A stretch of 37,228 nt of DNA, taken from Puniceicoccaceae bacterium (GTDB taxonomy: Bacteria; Verrucomicrobiota; Verrucomicrobiia; Opitutales; Opitutaceae). The DNA lies in contig REEB01000153.1 of assembly GCA_007695295.1 (NCBI GenBank), forward strand, positions 1 through 37,228, written 5' to 3'. The notes under the pieces were generated by a model, which ran no database searches, was not told where the DNA came from, and was given only the letters and a program-made list of their open reading frames with translations. Below, one piece after another: positions 16,167-24,435 of the stretch (within the stretch, counting starts at the first letter, position 1; every line of letters starts with the position of its first letter). A program made the position numbers and the translations under genes.

Positions 16167-18011
16167 ATGCCCATCATCTCCCCAGTCGAAGCCAAAACCC
16201 CCAAGGGACGCATCCTCCTCGGCGCCATCTTCGTCATCCTCACCCTCGGCGGCCTCACCATGGTCTACCCGTTTCTGCTCATGGTCTCCGGCGCCCTCCG
16301 CAGCGAGCTCGATGAAACCGACCTCGACCTCGTCCCCGCCTACTGGACCGACACCGCCGCCCTTTACAAAAAGTATGCGGAAACCAAATACAACCAAAGC
16401 ATCCAGCGCTTCAACCGCGCCCACCGGCGGCAGGACTTCAGCTTCCGCGACGCCTCCCTCCCCCCGGGCGATCCGGAAGCCGAGGCCGCCCTCCTGACCG
16501 CGTTTTTCGAATCCGTCGAGATCCCCGGCCACTGGGTCGCCCTCGGCGGCGTCGCCGGCATCCGCACGGTCCCGGAAAACCTCCGCGCCCTCCGCAACCG
16601 GCTCGCCGACCGCTTCGACGGCGACCTCGACGCCTTCAACCGCGCCACCGGCGGCATCGTGCCGAGCTGGCAGGCCATCACCCTCTCCCCCCCGGACTGG
16701 GTCTCGAGCCGCTTCACCGGGCCGACCGGACCCGTCGCCGAGGTCTACCGCGAGCTGCTTGCGCAAGCCCCCCTCGCCGAGCAAGACCTCGTCTCGATCA
16801 GCGGGTTTTTCCTCGAAACCATGGTCTACCCCGCCTTCGGCCAGACTTCCCCGGAGGCTTTTAATCTCGCCTTCCCCGCCGGCGCGATCGACCGCTTCCG
16901 CGACTTCGTGCTTCCACCGCGCCTCGAGGAGGTCGCCGACCCCGGCCTGGCCGAACTCTGGATCGAGTTCACGCGCGAAGAACTCCACCCGTCTTTCGTG
17001 CTCCTCGATGGCGTGCCCGAGGCCGCTTTCCAGGCTTTTCTCCGCTCCCTCCACGGCACCATCGACATCCTCAACCGCGTCTGGAATGCCGACCACCCCG
17101 ACTTTGCCGCCATCTCGCTGCCCGCCGGCGAATGGCTCCAAGGCAGCCGGCTCACCGATTACCAGGACTTCCTCCTCGAACTCGATCCCGCCGCCTACCG
17201 CCTCGTCGGCCCCGAATACGCCTGGCGCGATTGGCTCGCCGGCCGCGAGCCGGCCGCCCACCCCGCCGCCCCGCCGCTCCACCCGCCCATGGATGCCCTC
17301 GAGAAAATCCATGTGCTAGAAAACGCCTGGAGCCTGCGCCGGACCTACTCGGTGCGCAATTTCATCAATGTCTTCGACGAACTCTTCCTGCGCGGTCGTG
17401 CTTTTCTGAATACGATTATTTTCTGCACCCTCTCGGTGATCTTCGCCCTCCTCGTCAACCCCATGGCGGCCTATGCCATGTCCCGCTTCAAACTCCCGGG
17501 CAGCTACAAGTTCCTCCTCCTCATGATGGCCACCATGGCCTTCCCCCCCATGGTCACCCTCATCCCCACGTTCATCATCCTCCAGCAGCTCAGCATGATG
17601 AACACCTTCGCAGCCCTCGTCCTGCCGACCATCGCCAACGGCTACCTCATTTTCCTGCTCAAGGGTTTCTTCGATTCCCTGCCCACCGAGCTCTACGAAG
17701 CCGCCACCATCGACGGCGCCTCCGAGCTGCGGATCTTTTTCCAGATCACCATGATGCTGAGCACGCCGATCCTCGCGGTCGTCGGGTTGATGGCTTTCAA
17801 CGGCGCCTACACCATGTTTCTCTACCCGCTGCTGGTCGCCCCGCGGGAGGACATGTGGCTGCTCAGCGTCTGGCTCTACCAGTTCCAGCTGACCTCGTCC
17901 ATGGGCGGCGTTTTCGCCTCCGTCCTTATTTCCGCGGTACCGACGCTGCTCGTCTTCATCTTCGCCCAGAACATCATCATGCGCGGCATTGTCATCCCTG
18001 TCGAAAAATGA
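16167..18011 (+). CDS. MalG-type ABC sugar permease with very large periplasmic insertion
   Basis: A 614-residue permease, about twice the usual 270-300. TM1 is at about 16-44 (LLGAIFVILTLGGLTMVYPFLLMVSGAL would be its span). The rest of the permease resumes only at about 395-614 with the RNFINVFDELFLRGRAFLNT signature, further helices and the EAA loop at 511-516 (EAATID). Between them lie about 350 residues, largely polar and helical, with alternating Trp/Pro-containing blocks (WVALGGVAGIRTVPENLRALRNR; SWQAITLSPPDW). They must sit on the periplasmic side and match no domain I recognise. It follows the fused binding-protein permease by 18 bases and should pair with it. Its stop overlaps the next start (ATGA). 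The ATG at 16167 is supported by the permease N terminus. Confidence 0.88.
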   Translation: MPIISPVEAKTPKGRILLGAIFVILTLGGLTMVYPFLLMVSGALRSELDETDLDLVPAYWTDTAALYKKYAETKYNQSIQRFNRAHRRQDFSFRDASLPPGDPEAEAALLTAFFESVEIPGHWVALGGVAGIRTVPENLRALRNRLADRFDGDLDAFNRATGGIVPSWQAITLSPPDWVSSRFTGPTGPVAEVYRELLAQAPLAEQDLVSISGFFLETMVYPAFGQTSPEAFNLAFPAGAIDRFRDFVLPPRLEEVADPGLAELWIEFTREELHPSFVLLDGVPEAAFQAFLRSLHGTIDILNRVWNADHPDFAAISLPAGEWLQGSRLTDYQDFLLELDPAAYRLVGPEYAWRDWLAGREPAAHPAAPPLHPPMDALEKIHVLENAWSLRRTYSVRNFINVFDELFLRGRAFLNTIIFCTLSVIFALLVNPMAAYAMSRFKLPGSYKFLLLMMATMAFPPMVTLIPTFIILQQLSMMNTFAALVLPTIANGYLIFLLKGFFDSLPTELYEAATIDGASELRIFFQITMMLSTPILAVVGLMAFNGAYTMFLYPLLVAPREDMWLLSVWLYQFQLTSSMGGVFASVLISAVPTLLVFIFAQNIIMRGIVIPVEK

Positions 18012-19255
18012 ACCACACCCTTCGCCCCTGCTTCCACTTGGCCGCCGCACTTTTGGCTGCCACCACGCTCACCCAGGCCGCTTCCGCCGGCTCCCCACCC
18101 GAAGACCGCCCGCCCGCTCCATCCGTCCTCGCCGGCGACCTCGCCACCGCCACTTGGAAGGCCGGCCCCGGTGGTCTGCTCGTCCTTCCGGACTTCAACG
18201 CCTCCGATCTCCCCCTCGCCGACCTCGATATCCGGCCCGCCCCGGGACCGCAACTGGTCTTCTCCGACATGCCGGAGTACTTCCGCACCGGCGACGGCAT
18301 CGCCATGCAGGAGGATGTCGAGGCCGGGGATGTCCGCCTCTACGTTTACCACGTTCCCACCCCCGACGGCGGGCCCAAAGTCATCACCACCGTGCTGGAA
18401 AACCTGGGCGACGCGCCCCTCCGGATCTCTTTCCAACGCTACGTCTTCCCCACCCCGGACGGCTACTACCTGCGGATCGGCAAACAGGGGCTGATCGGTT
18501 TTTTCGAGGGCGGCGAGGTGCCGGAGGACCGGATCGTGCCGCCCGGCGGCCGCATCCCGGTCGACCCGGTCATGGACCAGACCATCGTTTCCTACAGCGA
18601 TCTGGTGCACGGGTTTTATGAATTCAGCATCGACCAACCGGCCCGGCTGACCGTGCTTCAGCGCGATCCGGAGGCGGACTCCGCCGCCGCCGTCGACACC
18701 CTCCCGCTGCTGCCCCGCCGCCTGCCCGACACCCGCCCCAGCGGCGCCGGCCGCGGGCTGTTCCCCATTTCCAACTACGAGGTCGAACCAGCCCCCGGCG
18801 CCGCGCCCCTCGACACCGCCGACGGCCCCCGCCGCATCCTCGTGGCCGACGGCCGCATCGACCCCTGGATTACCGGGCGCGACCAGATCACCGGCCTCGA
18901 AGACGGCGAAAACCGCGGCAACTACGGGGTTATTTACCGTATCCGCATCCCGCTTACATCCAGCGACGGCCGCTCCTGGGCGGTCCTCATGCACAACCTT
19001 TATCCGCACAACCAGTTCTGCCGTGCCCAGGCTTCGGCGGTGCAAGTGAGTGCCGGGAAATTTCCCGCCGGCGTCGTGCCCATCCCGGCCGGCCAGGTCT
19101 TCTTCCGCGAGGTGGGGGAAAACGTCCTCCTGCAGATCGTGACCCCGTCATCCGACGGGGAGCCCGCGGAGCTGGAGCTGCTCTATTCACCCCCGGGAGC
19201 CTCCTGCCTGCCGACCCCGATCCTCCTCTTCCCGCTCGAACCCGGCCGGAGTTGA
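18008..19255 (+). CDS. Secreted beta-rich protein of unknown function, last gene of transport operon
   Basis: A 415-residue protein with a clear signal peptide (about 1-27, LAAALLAATTLTQAASA). The mature part looks all-beta, with repeated short strands (ITTVLENLGDAPLRISFQRYVF, RLYVYHVPTPDGGP, YRIRIPL, LLQIVTPS). I do not recognise a family, and no enzyme motif or membrane anchor is seen. The ENLGDAPLRIS segment resembles the DUF11/CARDB style of extracellular beta domains, which is weak evidence. The ATG overlaps the stop of the permease gene (ATGA), so it is made together with the importer and may bind or present the substrate, or contact the large permease loop. It converges with the sulfatase gene, 26 bases apart. 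Confidence 0.75.
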   Translation: MNHTLRPCFHLAAALLAATTLTQAASAGSPPEDRPPAPSVLAGDLATATWKAGPGGLLVLPDFNASDLPLADLDIRPAPGPQLVFSDMPEYFRTGDGIAMQEDVEAGDVRLYVYHVPTPDGGPKVITTVLENLGDAPLRISFQRYVFPTPDGYYLRIGKQGLIGFFEGGEVPEDRIVPPGGRIPVDPVMDQTIVSYSDLVHGFYEFSIDQPARLTVLQRDPEADSAAAVDTLPLLPRRLPDTRPSGAGRGLFPISNYEVEPAPGAAPLDTADGPRRILVADGRIDPWITGRDQITGLEDGENRGNYGVIYRIRIPLTSSDGRSWAVLMHNLYPHNQFCRAQASAVQVSAGKFPAGVVPIPAGQVFFREVGENVLLQIVTPSSDGEPAELELLYSPPGASCLPTPILLFPLEPGRS

Positions 19256-19284
19256 GCCGCGCCGGGACTGCAGCGGCCGGCTCA
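19253..19284. terminator. Hairpin spanning the two convergent stop codons
   Basis: TGAGCCG at 19253-19259 pairs perfectly with CGGCTCA at 19278-19284, and GCCG 19261-19264 with CGGC 19274-19277 inside it. The arms contain the stop codons of the secreted-protein gene (+) and the sulfatase gene (-). No T tract follows on either strand, so function as a bidirectional terminator is only a suggestion. Confidence 0.35.
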
Positions 19285-20688
19285 GCCGCGGGCTTCCAGT
19301 TCCGGAATGCAGGGGCGGGTGACGCCGGGCAACTTGGCTAAGGCCCCGTCGACGACGAACCCTTCCGGAAAATCCCGGATGGTTTCGATCAGGCGGTCCC
19401 GCCAGAGCTGCAGCCGGTCGGCCTGCGCCGGATCGGCGGCGAGATTGCGCAGCTCCCGCGGGTCGGTCGCGAGGTGGAAAAACAGCTCCCGGCCCAAGCC
19501 GGGCTCCCAGATGTATTTCCACACCCCGTCGGTCAGAAACTGCATTCCGGTCGGCTCCCCGCCGCAGCGGGCGGCTTCCCCGTGCAACCACTCCCGCCAT
19601 GGAATTTCGCCGCGCAGCCTTCGGACCAGGCTGGCACCCTCCACTGTTTCCGGAATGGTTGCCCCGGCCAGGTCGAGCAGCGTGGGCATGAGATCGCGCA
19701 GTTCGACCACCTCGTCGCGCACCACCCGGGAGGGGAGCCCGGCGCCCGGAGGGAAACGGATCATAAACGGAATCCGGGCGGAGGGCTCCAGCGCGCGGGT
19801 TTTGCGGATGAACTGATGGTCGCCGAGCATTTCGCCGTGATCGGAGGTGAAGACAACCACGGTGTTGCGGGGCAAGTGGGCGAGAATGCGGCCGATTTGG
19901 TCGTCGATGTGGTTGATGCAGCCGTAGTAGCCGGCCCGGAACTGCCGCATTTGGGCCGGCGGCAGCACCGTCCGCCAGGACTCCACCGGCAATCCCGGCT
20001 GGTAGTCGTGTCGCTCCACCCAGTCACCCATCACCGGCTCGGGCAGATCCGCGTTGATGTAGCGGTCCCAGTAAACCTGGGGCGGCGTGCAGGGCTGGTG
20101 GGGCTGGTGGTAGCTGACGTTGAGAAAAAACGGCACCGTCGGATCGCGGCGTTCCAGGAAGCGAAGGGTGCGGTCCGTCACCCAGTTGGTAAAGTGGCAC
20201 TGTTCCGGGAGGTGGAAAGGCCGGGCGACCCAGCCATTGGCGAGGGCGCCGTGGGCCATGCCCGCATCCGGAATCCGGATACCCTGTTCTGCCAGCCAGC
20301 GGCCATAGTCGCCGGCTCCGCGGTGGTGGGGGGCGTCGGCCCAGTCCGCGCTCATGAACCCATGCAGCTTGCGCTCCGGATGGAGATGGAGCTTGCCGCA
20401 GAGGTGGGTTTGGTAGCCGGCCCGGGTTAGTTCCCCCGGCAGCGTCGGCCCGTGGAGAGGGGCATGGTAGTTGGTGAAAACCCCGTGGCCCCGTGCGCTC
20501 CTCCCGGTCAGCATGGTGCGGCGGGCCGGGATGCATTGGGGATGAGCGGAGTAAGCCCGGGGGAAGTAACAGCCCCTGGCCGCGAGGTGGTCGAGGTGGG
20601 GCGTCTGCAGCACGGGATGTCCGGCAAAACCCAGGCAATCCCCCCGCTGCTGATCCGTCATCAGAAGAACGATATTCGGCCGATCCAT
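19282..20688 (-). CDS. Type I (formylglycine) sulfatase, no signal peptide
   Basis: A 468-residue arylsulfatase-family enzyme that would hydrolyse sulfate esters, probably on a sulfated sugar. The modification site is C52 in QCIPARRTMLTG, the Cys-x-Pro-x-Arg type that needs conversion to formylglycine by a maturation enzyme not encoded here. Calcium-site residues are seen in LLMTDQQRGD (D12) and TSDHGEMLGDH (D283, H284). GKLHLH and the SYHQPHQPC block are typical. The start at 20688 (MDRPNIVLLM) is the standard sulfatase N terminus and leaves no room for a signal peptide, so the enzyme seems to act in the cytoplasm on imported oligosaccharide. A GGAGG lies right against the ATG, too close to be ideal. 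The AT-rich stretch at 20733-20765 may hold its promoter. Confidence 0.92.
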   Translation of the reverse strand: MDRPNIVLLMTDQQRGDCLGFAGHPVLQTPHLDHLAARGCYFPRAYSAHPQCIPARRTMLTGRSARGHGVFTNYHAPLHGPTLPGELTRAGYQTHLCGKLHLHPERKLHGFMSADWADAPHHRGAGDYGRWLAEQGIRIPDAGMAHGALANGWVARPFHLPEQCHFTNWVTDRTLRFLERRDPTVPFFLNVSYHQPHQPCTPPQVYWDRYINADLPEPVMGDWVERHDYQPGLPVESWRTVLPPAQMRQFRAGYYGCINHIDDQIGRILAHLPRNTVVVFTSDHGEMLGDHQFIRKTRALEPSARIPFMIRFPPGAGLPSRVVRDEVVELRDLMPTLLDLAGATIPETVEGASLVRRLRGEIPWREWLHGEAARCGGEPTGMQFLTDGVWKYIWEPGLGRELFFHLATDPRELRNLAADPAQADRLQLWRDRLIETIRDFPEGFVVDGALAKLPGVTRPCIPELEARG

Positions 20689-20791
20689 CCTCCAGTGAAC
20701 TCCCTCCACCCACCCACCGCCACCCAAATCCAAAATAGGGACAGGCTATATATGCTTGCCATGAGTGGGGAGAAGGGATGCAGTCGGGAGC

Positions 20792-21781
20792 ATGCGCACT
20801 CGCCGAGTCAAGGTCCTGGGACAATCCGCCTGCTACCACGTCATTTCCCGGACGGCGGGCGGGCTGCATCTCTTCGGTCCCACTGAAAAGGAGGTCTTTC
20901 GAAAAATTATCCGCAAAGTCGCCCGGTTCTGCGGAGTCGAGGTGCTGACCTTCTGCATCATGAGCAACCACGTCCACCTCCTCCTGAAAGTCCCCCCTCC
21001 AAGTCCGGTGACGGATGAAAACCTGATCGAGCGGACCAAACGCCTTTACGGCGCCACCCGGGCCCAAGAAATCAAAGCTGTTCTCCGGGGTCCGGACGCC
21101 GCCGAAGCAGCCCGCCTGCGCAGCTCCCTGACCCGCCGCCTCTTCGACCTGTCCGTCTGCGTAAAGGAAATCAAACAGCGCTTCAGCATCTGGTACAACC
21201 GCACCCACAACCGCTACGGGACCCTCTGGGCGGACCGGTATAAAAGCGTTCTCGTGGAGGGGCGCCGCAACAGCCTTCAAACCGTGGCCGCCTACATCGA
21301 CCTCAATCCCATCCGGGCCGGCATGGCTAATGATCCAAAGGACTACCGCTACTGCGGCTACGGGGAAGCCTGCGGCGGGGTGCGCTCAGCCCGGGAGGGC
21401 CTCGGCACCATCATGGAATCCCGTGATTGGCGCACGACCGCGTCCGAATACCGGCTCATGCTCTATGGAAAAGGATCCGGCCCGGCCGCCTTGGGCACGG
21501 GCGGCGTGCTGCCGGCGGAAGAGGCGCGCCGGGTCATGGCCAAGGGAGGTTGCCTTCCCCTGCCCAGCGCCCTGCGTTGCCGGGTGCGGTACTTTTCCGA
21601 CGGAATGGTGCTCGGAAGCCGCTCATTTGTGGAAAACTTTTTCCAAACCCGCCGGGACCTTTTTTCAAAAGCCCGCAGGTCGGGTGCGCGTCCGATGCGT
21701 GGCTCCGAGTGGGGGGATTTGTCGGTGGCGCGGGATCTCCGCCGGGAGACATTGATCCCGCCCCAACCGGCGCCGCCGTGA
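20792..21781 (+). CDS. Second HUH/Y1 transposase (RAYT-like) with long C-terminal extension
   Basis: A 329-residue protein of the Y1 transposase superfamily but of a different subfamily from the one at 2243. It starts with RRVKVLGQSACYHVISRTAGG. The HUH motif is H60-V-H62 in MSNHVHLLLKVP, and the WYNRTHNRYGTLWADRYKS block (about 134-152) and AAYIDLNPIRAGM are hallmarks. Candidate catalytic tyrosines are Y135 and Y142. A C-terminal part of about 130 residues after position 200 has no motif I know. The GC content matches the neighbours, unlike the first transposase, suggesting long residence. The ATG at 20792 fits the family start; an upstream frame extends nine codons. No matching terminal repeats or hairpin pairs were found around it. 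It may be a domesticated single-copy gene. Confidence 0.85.
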   Translation: MRTRRVKVLGQSACYHVISRTAGGLHLFGPTEKEVFRKIIRKVARFCGVEVLTFCIMSNHVHLLLKVPPPSPVTDENLIERTKRLYGATRAQEIKAVLRGPDAAEAARLRSSLTRRLFDLSVCVKEIKQRFSIWYNRTHNRYGTLWADRYKSVLVEGRRNSLQTVAAYIDLNPIRAGMANDPKDYRYCGYGEACGGVRSAREGLGTIMESRDWRTTASEYRLMLYGKGSGPAALGTGGVLPAEEARRVMAKGGCLPLPSALRCRVRYFSDGMVLGSRSFVENFFQTRRDLFSKARRSGARPMRGSEWGDLSVARDLRRETLIPPQPAPP

Positions 21782-21890
21782 TGGCCTTCGATCACTGAGA
21801 GGGGCTCCGATCCTGCGAAACCAGCCCCACGCAGCTCCCGAAACGGGTTGTCAACCGATCCCGCGGAACCCCAGTCTTCCGACACCGCTC

Positions 21891-22775
21891 ATGGCATCGC
21901 ATCGCACACTGGTGATCAGCCCTGCAACGGCCGGGTGGGACGCCGGGACGGTGGGCCTCAACATCAACGGTCCGTCATTGGTCCGCGTGCCCGAATGGGT
22001 GGCAAACCCGCTCGGGCGTTACTATCTTTATTTTGCCCACCACCAGGGGGACTCGATCCGGCTGGCCCACGCCCCCCGCCCCACCGGGCCCTACACAATC
22101 CACCCCGAGGGTGTGATGCACCTCGCCCAGACCCCCTTCACCCATCACATCGCCTCGCCCGACCTCCACTTCGACCACGGGCGCCGCCAATGGATTCTTT
22201 ATTTTCATGGCGATCCCTCCCTTGATCCCCAAAACCCCTGGACCCAGTCCAGCATGCGCGCCGTATCCGAGGACGGACTACGCTGGACCTGCGAAAACGT
22301 CGAGCTGGGGGAGTCCTACTTCCGCGTCTTTCACCACGACGGCCAGTATCATGCGATAGCCAAAGGCGGCCTGCTCTACCGGTCCCGCGACGGCCGCGGC
22401 CGCTTCGAGGTCCGCCACGGCCAGCTCCTCGTCGACGGCGGCCCCGGGCGCCACTGGGCGGTGCTCAAGGAGGGCGACCGCCTGCGGGTCTGGTTCAGCC
22501 GGTTTTTCGATGCTCCCGAGCACATTCTCGAAGGCGAGATCGACCTGACCAAGCCCTGGAGATTCTGGCAGGTGGAGGCCATCCGCAGTCTGCTCAAGCC
22601 CGAGCACGACTGGGAAGGAGTCCTCCAACCAGTCCGGCCCTCCAGGGTCGGCGCCGTTCACGAACCGGTTCATGAACTCCGCGACCCTGCGGTCTTTCGG
22701 GACGCGGACGGTTCCCTCCACCTGCTCTACAGCACCGCCGGTGAGTCCGGCATCGCCATCACCCGGATAGAATAA
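21891..22775 (+). CDS. GH43-like five-bladed beta-propeller glycosidase-like protein
   Basis: A 294-residue protein whose repeats look like the beta-propeller of GH43/GH32-type glycosidases: NGPSLVRVP, RYYLYFAHHQG, RLAHAPRPTGPY, IASPDLHFD (D91), QWILYFHGD, RVFHHDGQYHAIAK, and ELRDPAVFRDADGSLHLLYS near the C terminus (D265). The ASPD-strand and the RDP strand resemble catalytic or stabilising positions, but the three family acids cannot be assigned by eye. There is no signal peptide, so it should be cytoplasmic, like the sulfatase nearby. The ATG at 21891 is the natural start. It lies 109 bases after the transposase gene and 45 before the FMN reductase pseudogene. It could equally be a non-catalytic phosphorylase-like or GH117-like propeller. 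Confidence 0.8.
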   Translation: MASHRTLVISPATAGWDAGTVGLNINGPSLVRVPEWVANPLGRYYLYFAHHQGDSIRLAHAPRPTGPYTIHPEGVMHLAQTPFTHHIASPDLHFDHGRRQWILYFHGDPSLDPQNPWTQSSMRAVSEDGLRWTCENVELGESYFRVFHHDGQYHAIAKGGLLYRSRDGRGRFEVRHGQLLVDGGPGRHWAVLKEGDRLRVWFSRFFDAPEHILEGEIDLTKPWRFWQVEAIRSLLKPEHDWEGVLQPVRPSRVGAVHEPVHELRDPAVFRDADGSLHLLYSTAGESGIAITRIE

Positions 22776-22820
22776 CCCTCCCCGGAGCGGCCCCGTTTGA
22801 GCCGCTGTCAACCCATCGCC

Positions 22821-23343
22821 ATGCCCAACGTCCTCATCTTCGGCACCAGCCTCGATCCGAACTCCAAATCCCAGGTCCTGGCCCGCGAAGTCGCCCAGCG
22901 CCTGGCCGCAACCCCGACTCCGCACGCACTCGTCGATCTTCGCACCCTCCAACTCCCTGAAAGCGGCCGGCCCGGCGCCACCGACCATCCCGAAGTCGCT
23001 GCCCTGCGCAACCAAGTTTCCCGGGCCACCCACCTCGTTTTCGCGGTCGCCATCTACAATTACAGTGTATCCTCGGCCGCCAAAAACCTCGTCGAACTCC
23101 TGACCGATGAAGTCATGAACGACAAAGTCGTCGGCTTTCTCTGCGCGGCGGGCGGCCGGGGGTCGTAGATGGCGGTAATGTCCTTGGCGAACTCGCTCAT
23201 GCTCGATTTCAGGAGCTGGGTGGTGCCGAGGTTTGTGTATGCCGTTGGCCGCGACTTTGAGAACGGAGCGCTCCTCAGCAAAGAAATCCACCAGCGCCTG
23301 GACCAGTTCGTCGCCACCCTCCTGGCCGGGCCATCACGGTGAA
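22821..23343 (+). pseudogene. NAD(P)H-dependent FMN reductase, broken by an in-frame TAG and a frameshift
   Basis: The first 115 codons (MPNVLIFGTSLDPNSKS, then VAIYNYSVSSAAKNLVELL, GFLCAAGG) are a flavodoxin-like NADPH-dependent FMN reductase. Translation meets TAG at 23166-23168, but the same frame goes on after the stop with MAVMSLANSLMLDFRSWVV and PRFVYAVGRDF, exactly what the family has next; the stop replaces an expected tyrosine codon. Further on, AGC-AAAA-GAA at 23277-23286 holds one A too many. Removing it restores KEIHQRLDQFVATLLAG and a TGA at 23341-23343. With both lesions the intact protein would be about 173 residues, normal for the family. The ATG at 22821 is preferred over one eight codons upstream. 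It is either a young pseudogene or carries sequencing errors; the truncated 115-residue product lacks part of the fold. Confidence 0.85.
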
Positions 23344-23383
23344 CATTCGCAATTCCCGGCTCCGTCCGGAGGTCGGTTGTAGT

Positions 23384-23411
23384 TGCAGACAGGCTACGGT
23401 TCGATAAAATC
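23384..23411 (+). promoter_or_regulatory. Possible sigma-70 promoter of the nadC-birA-coaX operon
   Basis: TTGCAG at 23384-23389 and TAAAAT at 23406-23411 are 16 bases apart. The -10 matches consensus at five of six positions, the -35 only at three. It lies about 75 bases upstream of the nadC start, in the tail of the FMN reductase pseudogene region. Confidence 0.3.
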
Positions 23412-23485
23412 CACCCCCGACCCGGCCTCCACCTCCCCGGCTTTGCCCTTGATCCGGCAACGCCTCCCGCCACCATGCTGACGAG

Positions 23486-24421
23486 ATGTCGTCCGCCTCT
23501 GCCACCCAGCCCGCCTCCGACCGATTTTGCCGGCGCATCGTCTGGGAGGATCTCGACCCGGCGTACCTGGGCTCGCTCATCCGCCTGGCCCGCTCCGAGG
23601 ACATGAATGGCGCCGGCCTCCTCCATCCACCGGCGGCCCACGGCGACCCCACCACCCGGATCCTGGTGCCATCCTCTTCCGAAGCTGCGGGAGAAATCCG
23701 CGCCCGGGAAACACTCACTGTCTGCGGCCTGCAACTCGTGCCGCTGATTTTAAAAGCGTTCGGCGGCAAAGCGGATTTTGAGCCCGCTCTCCGCGATGGG
23801 GACCGTGTCCAGGCCGGTGCGGTCCTCGGGAGCTTCTCCGGCCGGGCCACGACGCTGCTCCGGGCGGAGCGCACCCTGCTCAATTTCCTCCAACACCTGT
23901 CCGGCATCGCAACCGCCACTGCCGCCCACGCCGCCACCCTCGGCTCCTCGGGCACCCGGCTCCTGGACACACGCAAAACCACCCCAGGTTTTCGAATGCT
24001 GGAGAAATACGCCTTCGCCTGCGGCGGCGGCTGGAACCACCGCCTCGGCCTCTTCGACCGCATCCTCGTCAAAGACAACCATCTCGCCGCCCGTGGCGCC
24101 ACCGCCGGCGAAGCGCTCTCCGCGGCCGTCGCCCGGGTGCGCCGACGGTCCAGCCTTCCCGTCGAGGTGGAGGTGGACCAGCTTGATCAGATACCTCCGG
24201 TGGTGGAAGCCGGGGCCGACATCATCATGCTCGACAACTTCACACCGCATCAACTCCGCGAGGCCGTGGCCCTGATCGGCGGCCGCGCCGTCACCGAAGC
24301 CAGCGGCGGCATCACCCTGGACACCCTCCCTCTGCTTGGGGACCTCGGGCTCGATTTCATCTCCACCGGCGCACCGGTCCATCAAAGCCGTTGGATCGAC
24401 CTCGGCCTCGACTGGCGCTGA
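23486..24421 (+). CDS. nadC: Nicotinate-nucleotide diphosphorylase (carboxylating), quinolinate phosphoribosyltransferase
   Basis: Converts quinolinate and PRPP to nicotinate mononucleotide, CO2 and pyrophosphate in de novo NAD synthesis, in the cytoplasm. All the usual blocks are present: ERTLLNFLQHLSGIAT (128-143), DTRKTTPGFR (161-170), the KYAFACGGGWNHRLGL substrate loop (174-189), KDNH (196-199), VEVEVDQ, IIMLDN and EASGGI. The 311-residue length is slightly above the family's typical 280-300 owing to a longer N terminus. Near the end STGAPVHQS stands where most members have SVGALTHS, a conservative change. The ATG at 23486 gives a reasonable start. birA begins 14 bases after its stop, so it heads a cofactor operon with birA and coaX. 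nadA and nadB are not in the window. Confidence 0.95.
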   Translation: MSSASATQPASDRFCRRIVWEDLDPAYLGSLIRLARSEDMNGAGLLHPPAAHGDPTTRILVPSSSEAAGEIRARETLTVCGLQLVPLILKAFGGKADFEPALRDGDRVQAGAVLGSFSGRATTLLRAERTLLNFLQHLSGIATATAAHAATLGSSGTRLLDTRKTTPGFRMLEKYAFACGGGWNHRLGLFDRILVKDNHLAARGATAGEALSAAVARVRRRSSLPVEVEVDQLDQIPPVVEAGADIIMLDNFTPHQLREAVALIGGRAVTEASGGITLDTLPLLGDLGLDFISTGAPVHQSRWIDLGLDWR

Positions 24422-24435
24422 ACACCAGCCCGCTG

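Noticed and set aside
13353-17312. A 1319-codon open frame on the minus strand
   Set aside because: It lies opposite the fused binding-protein permease and the second permease, whose family motifs are clear. Its Gly/Glu/Asp/Val-rich composition is typical of antisense frames in GC-rich genes.
20733-20791. Terminal sequence of an insertion element upstream of the second transposase (AT-rich TATATATGC stretch)
   Set aside because: No matching inverted or hairpin partner was found downstream of the gene; the stretch is more simply a promoter-like region.
23166-23168. TAG as a recoded amino acid codon (for example pyrrolysine)
   Set aside because: A second frameshift lesion follows in the same gene, so decay or sequencing error explains it more simply; no other gene here shows internal TAG.
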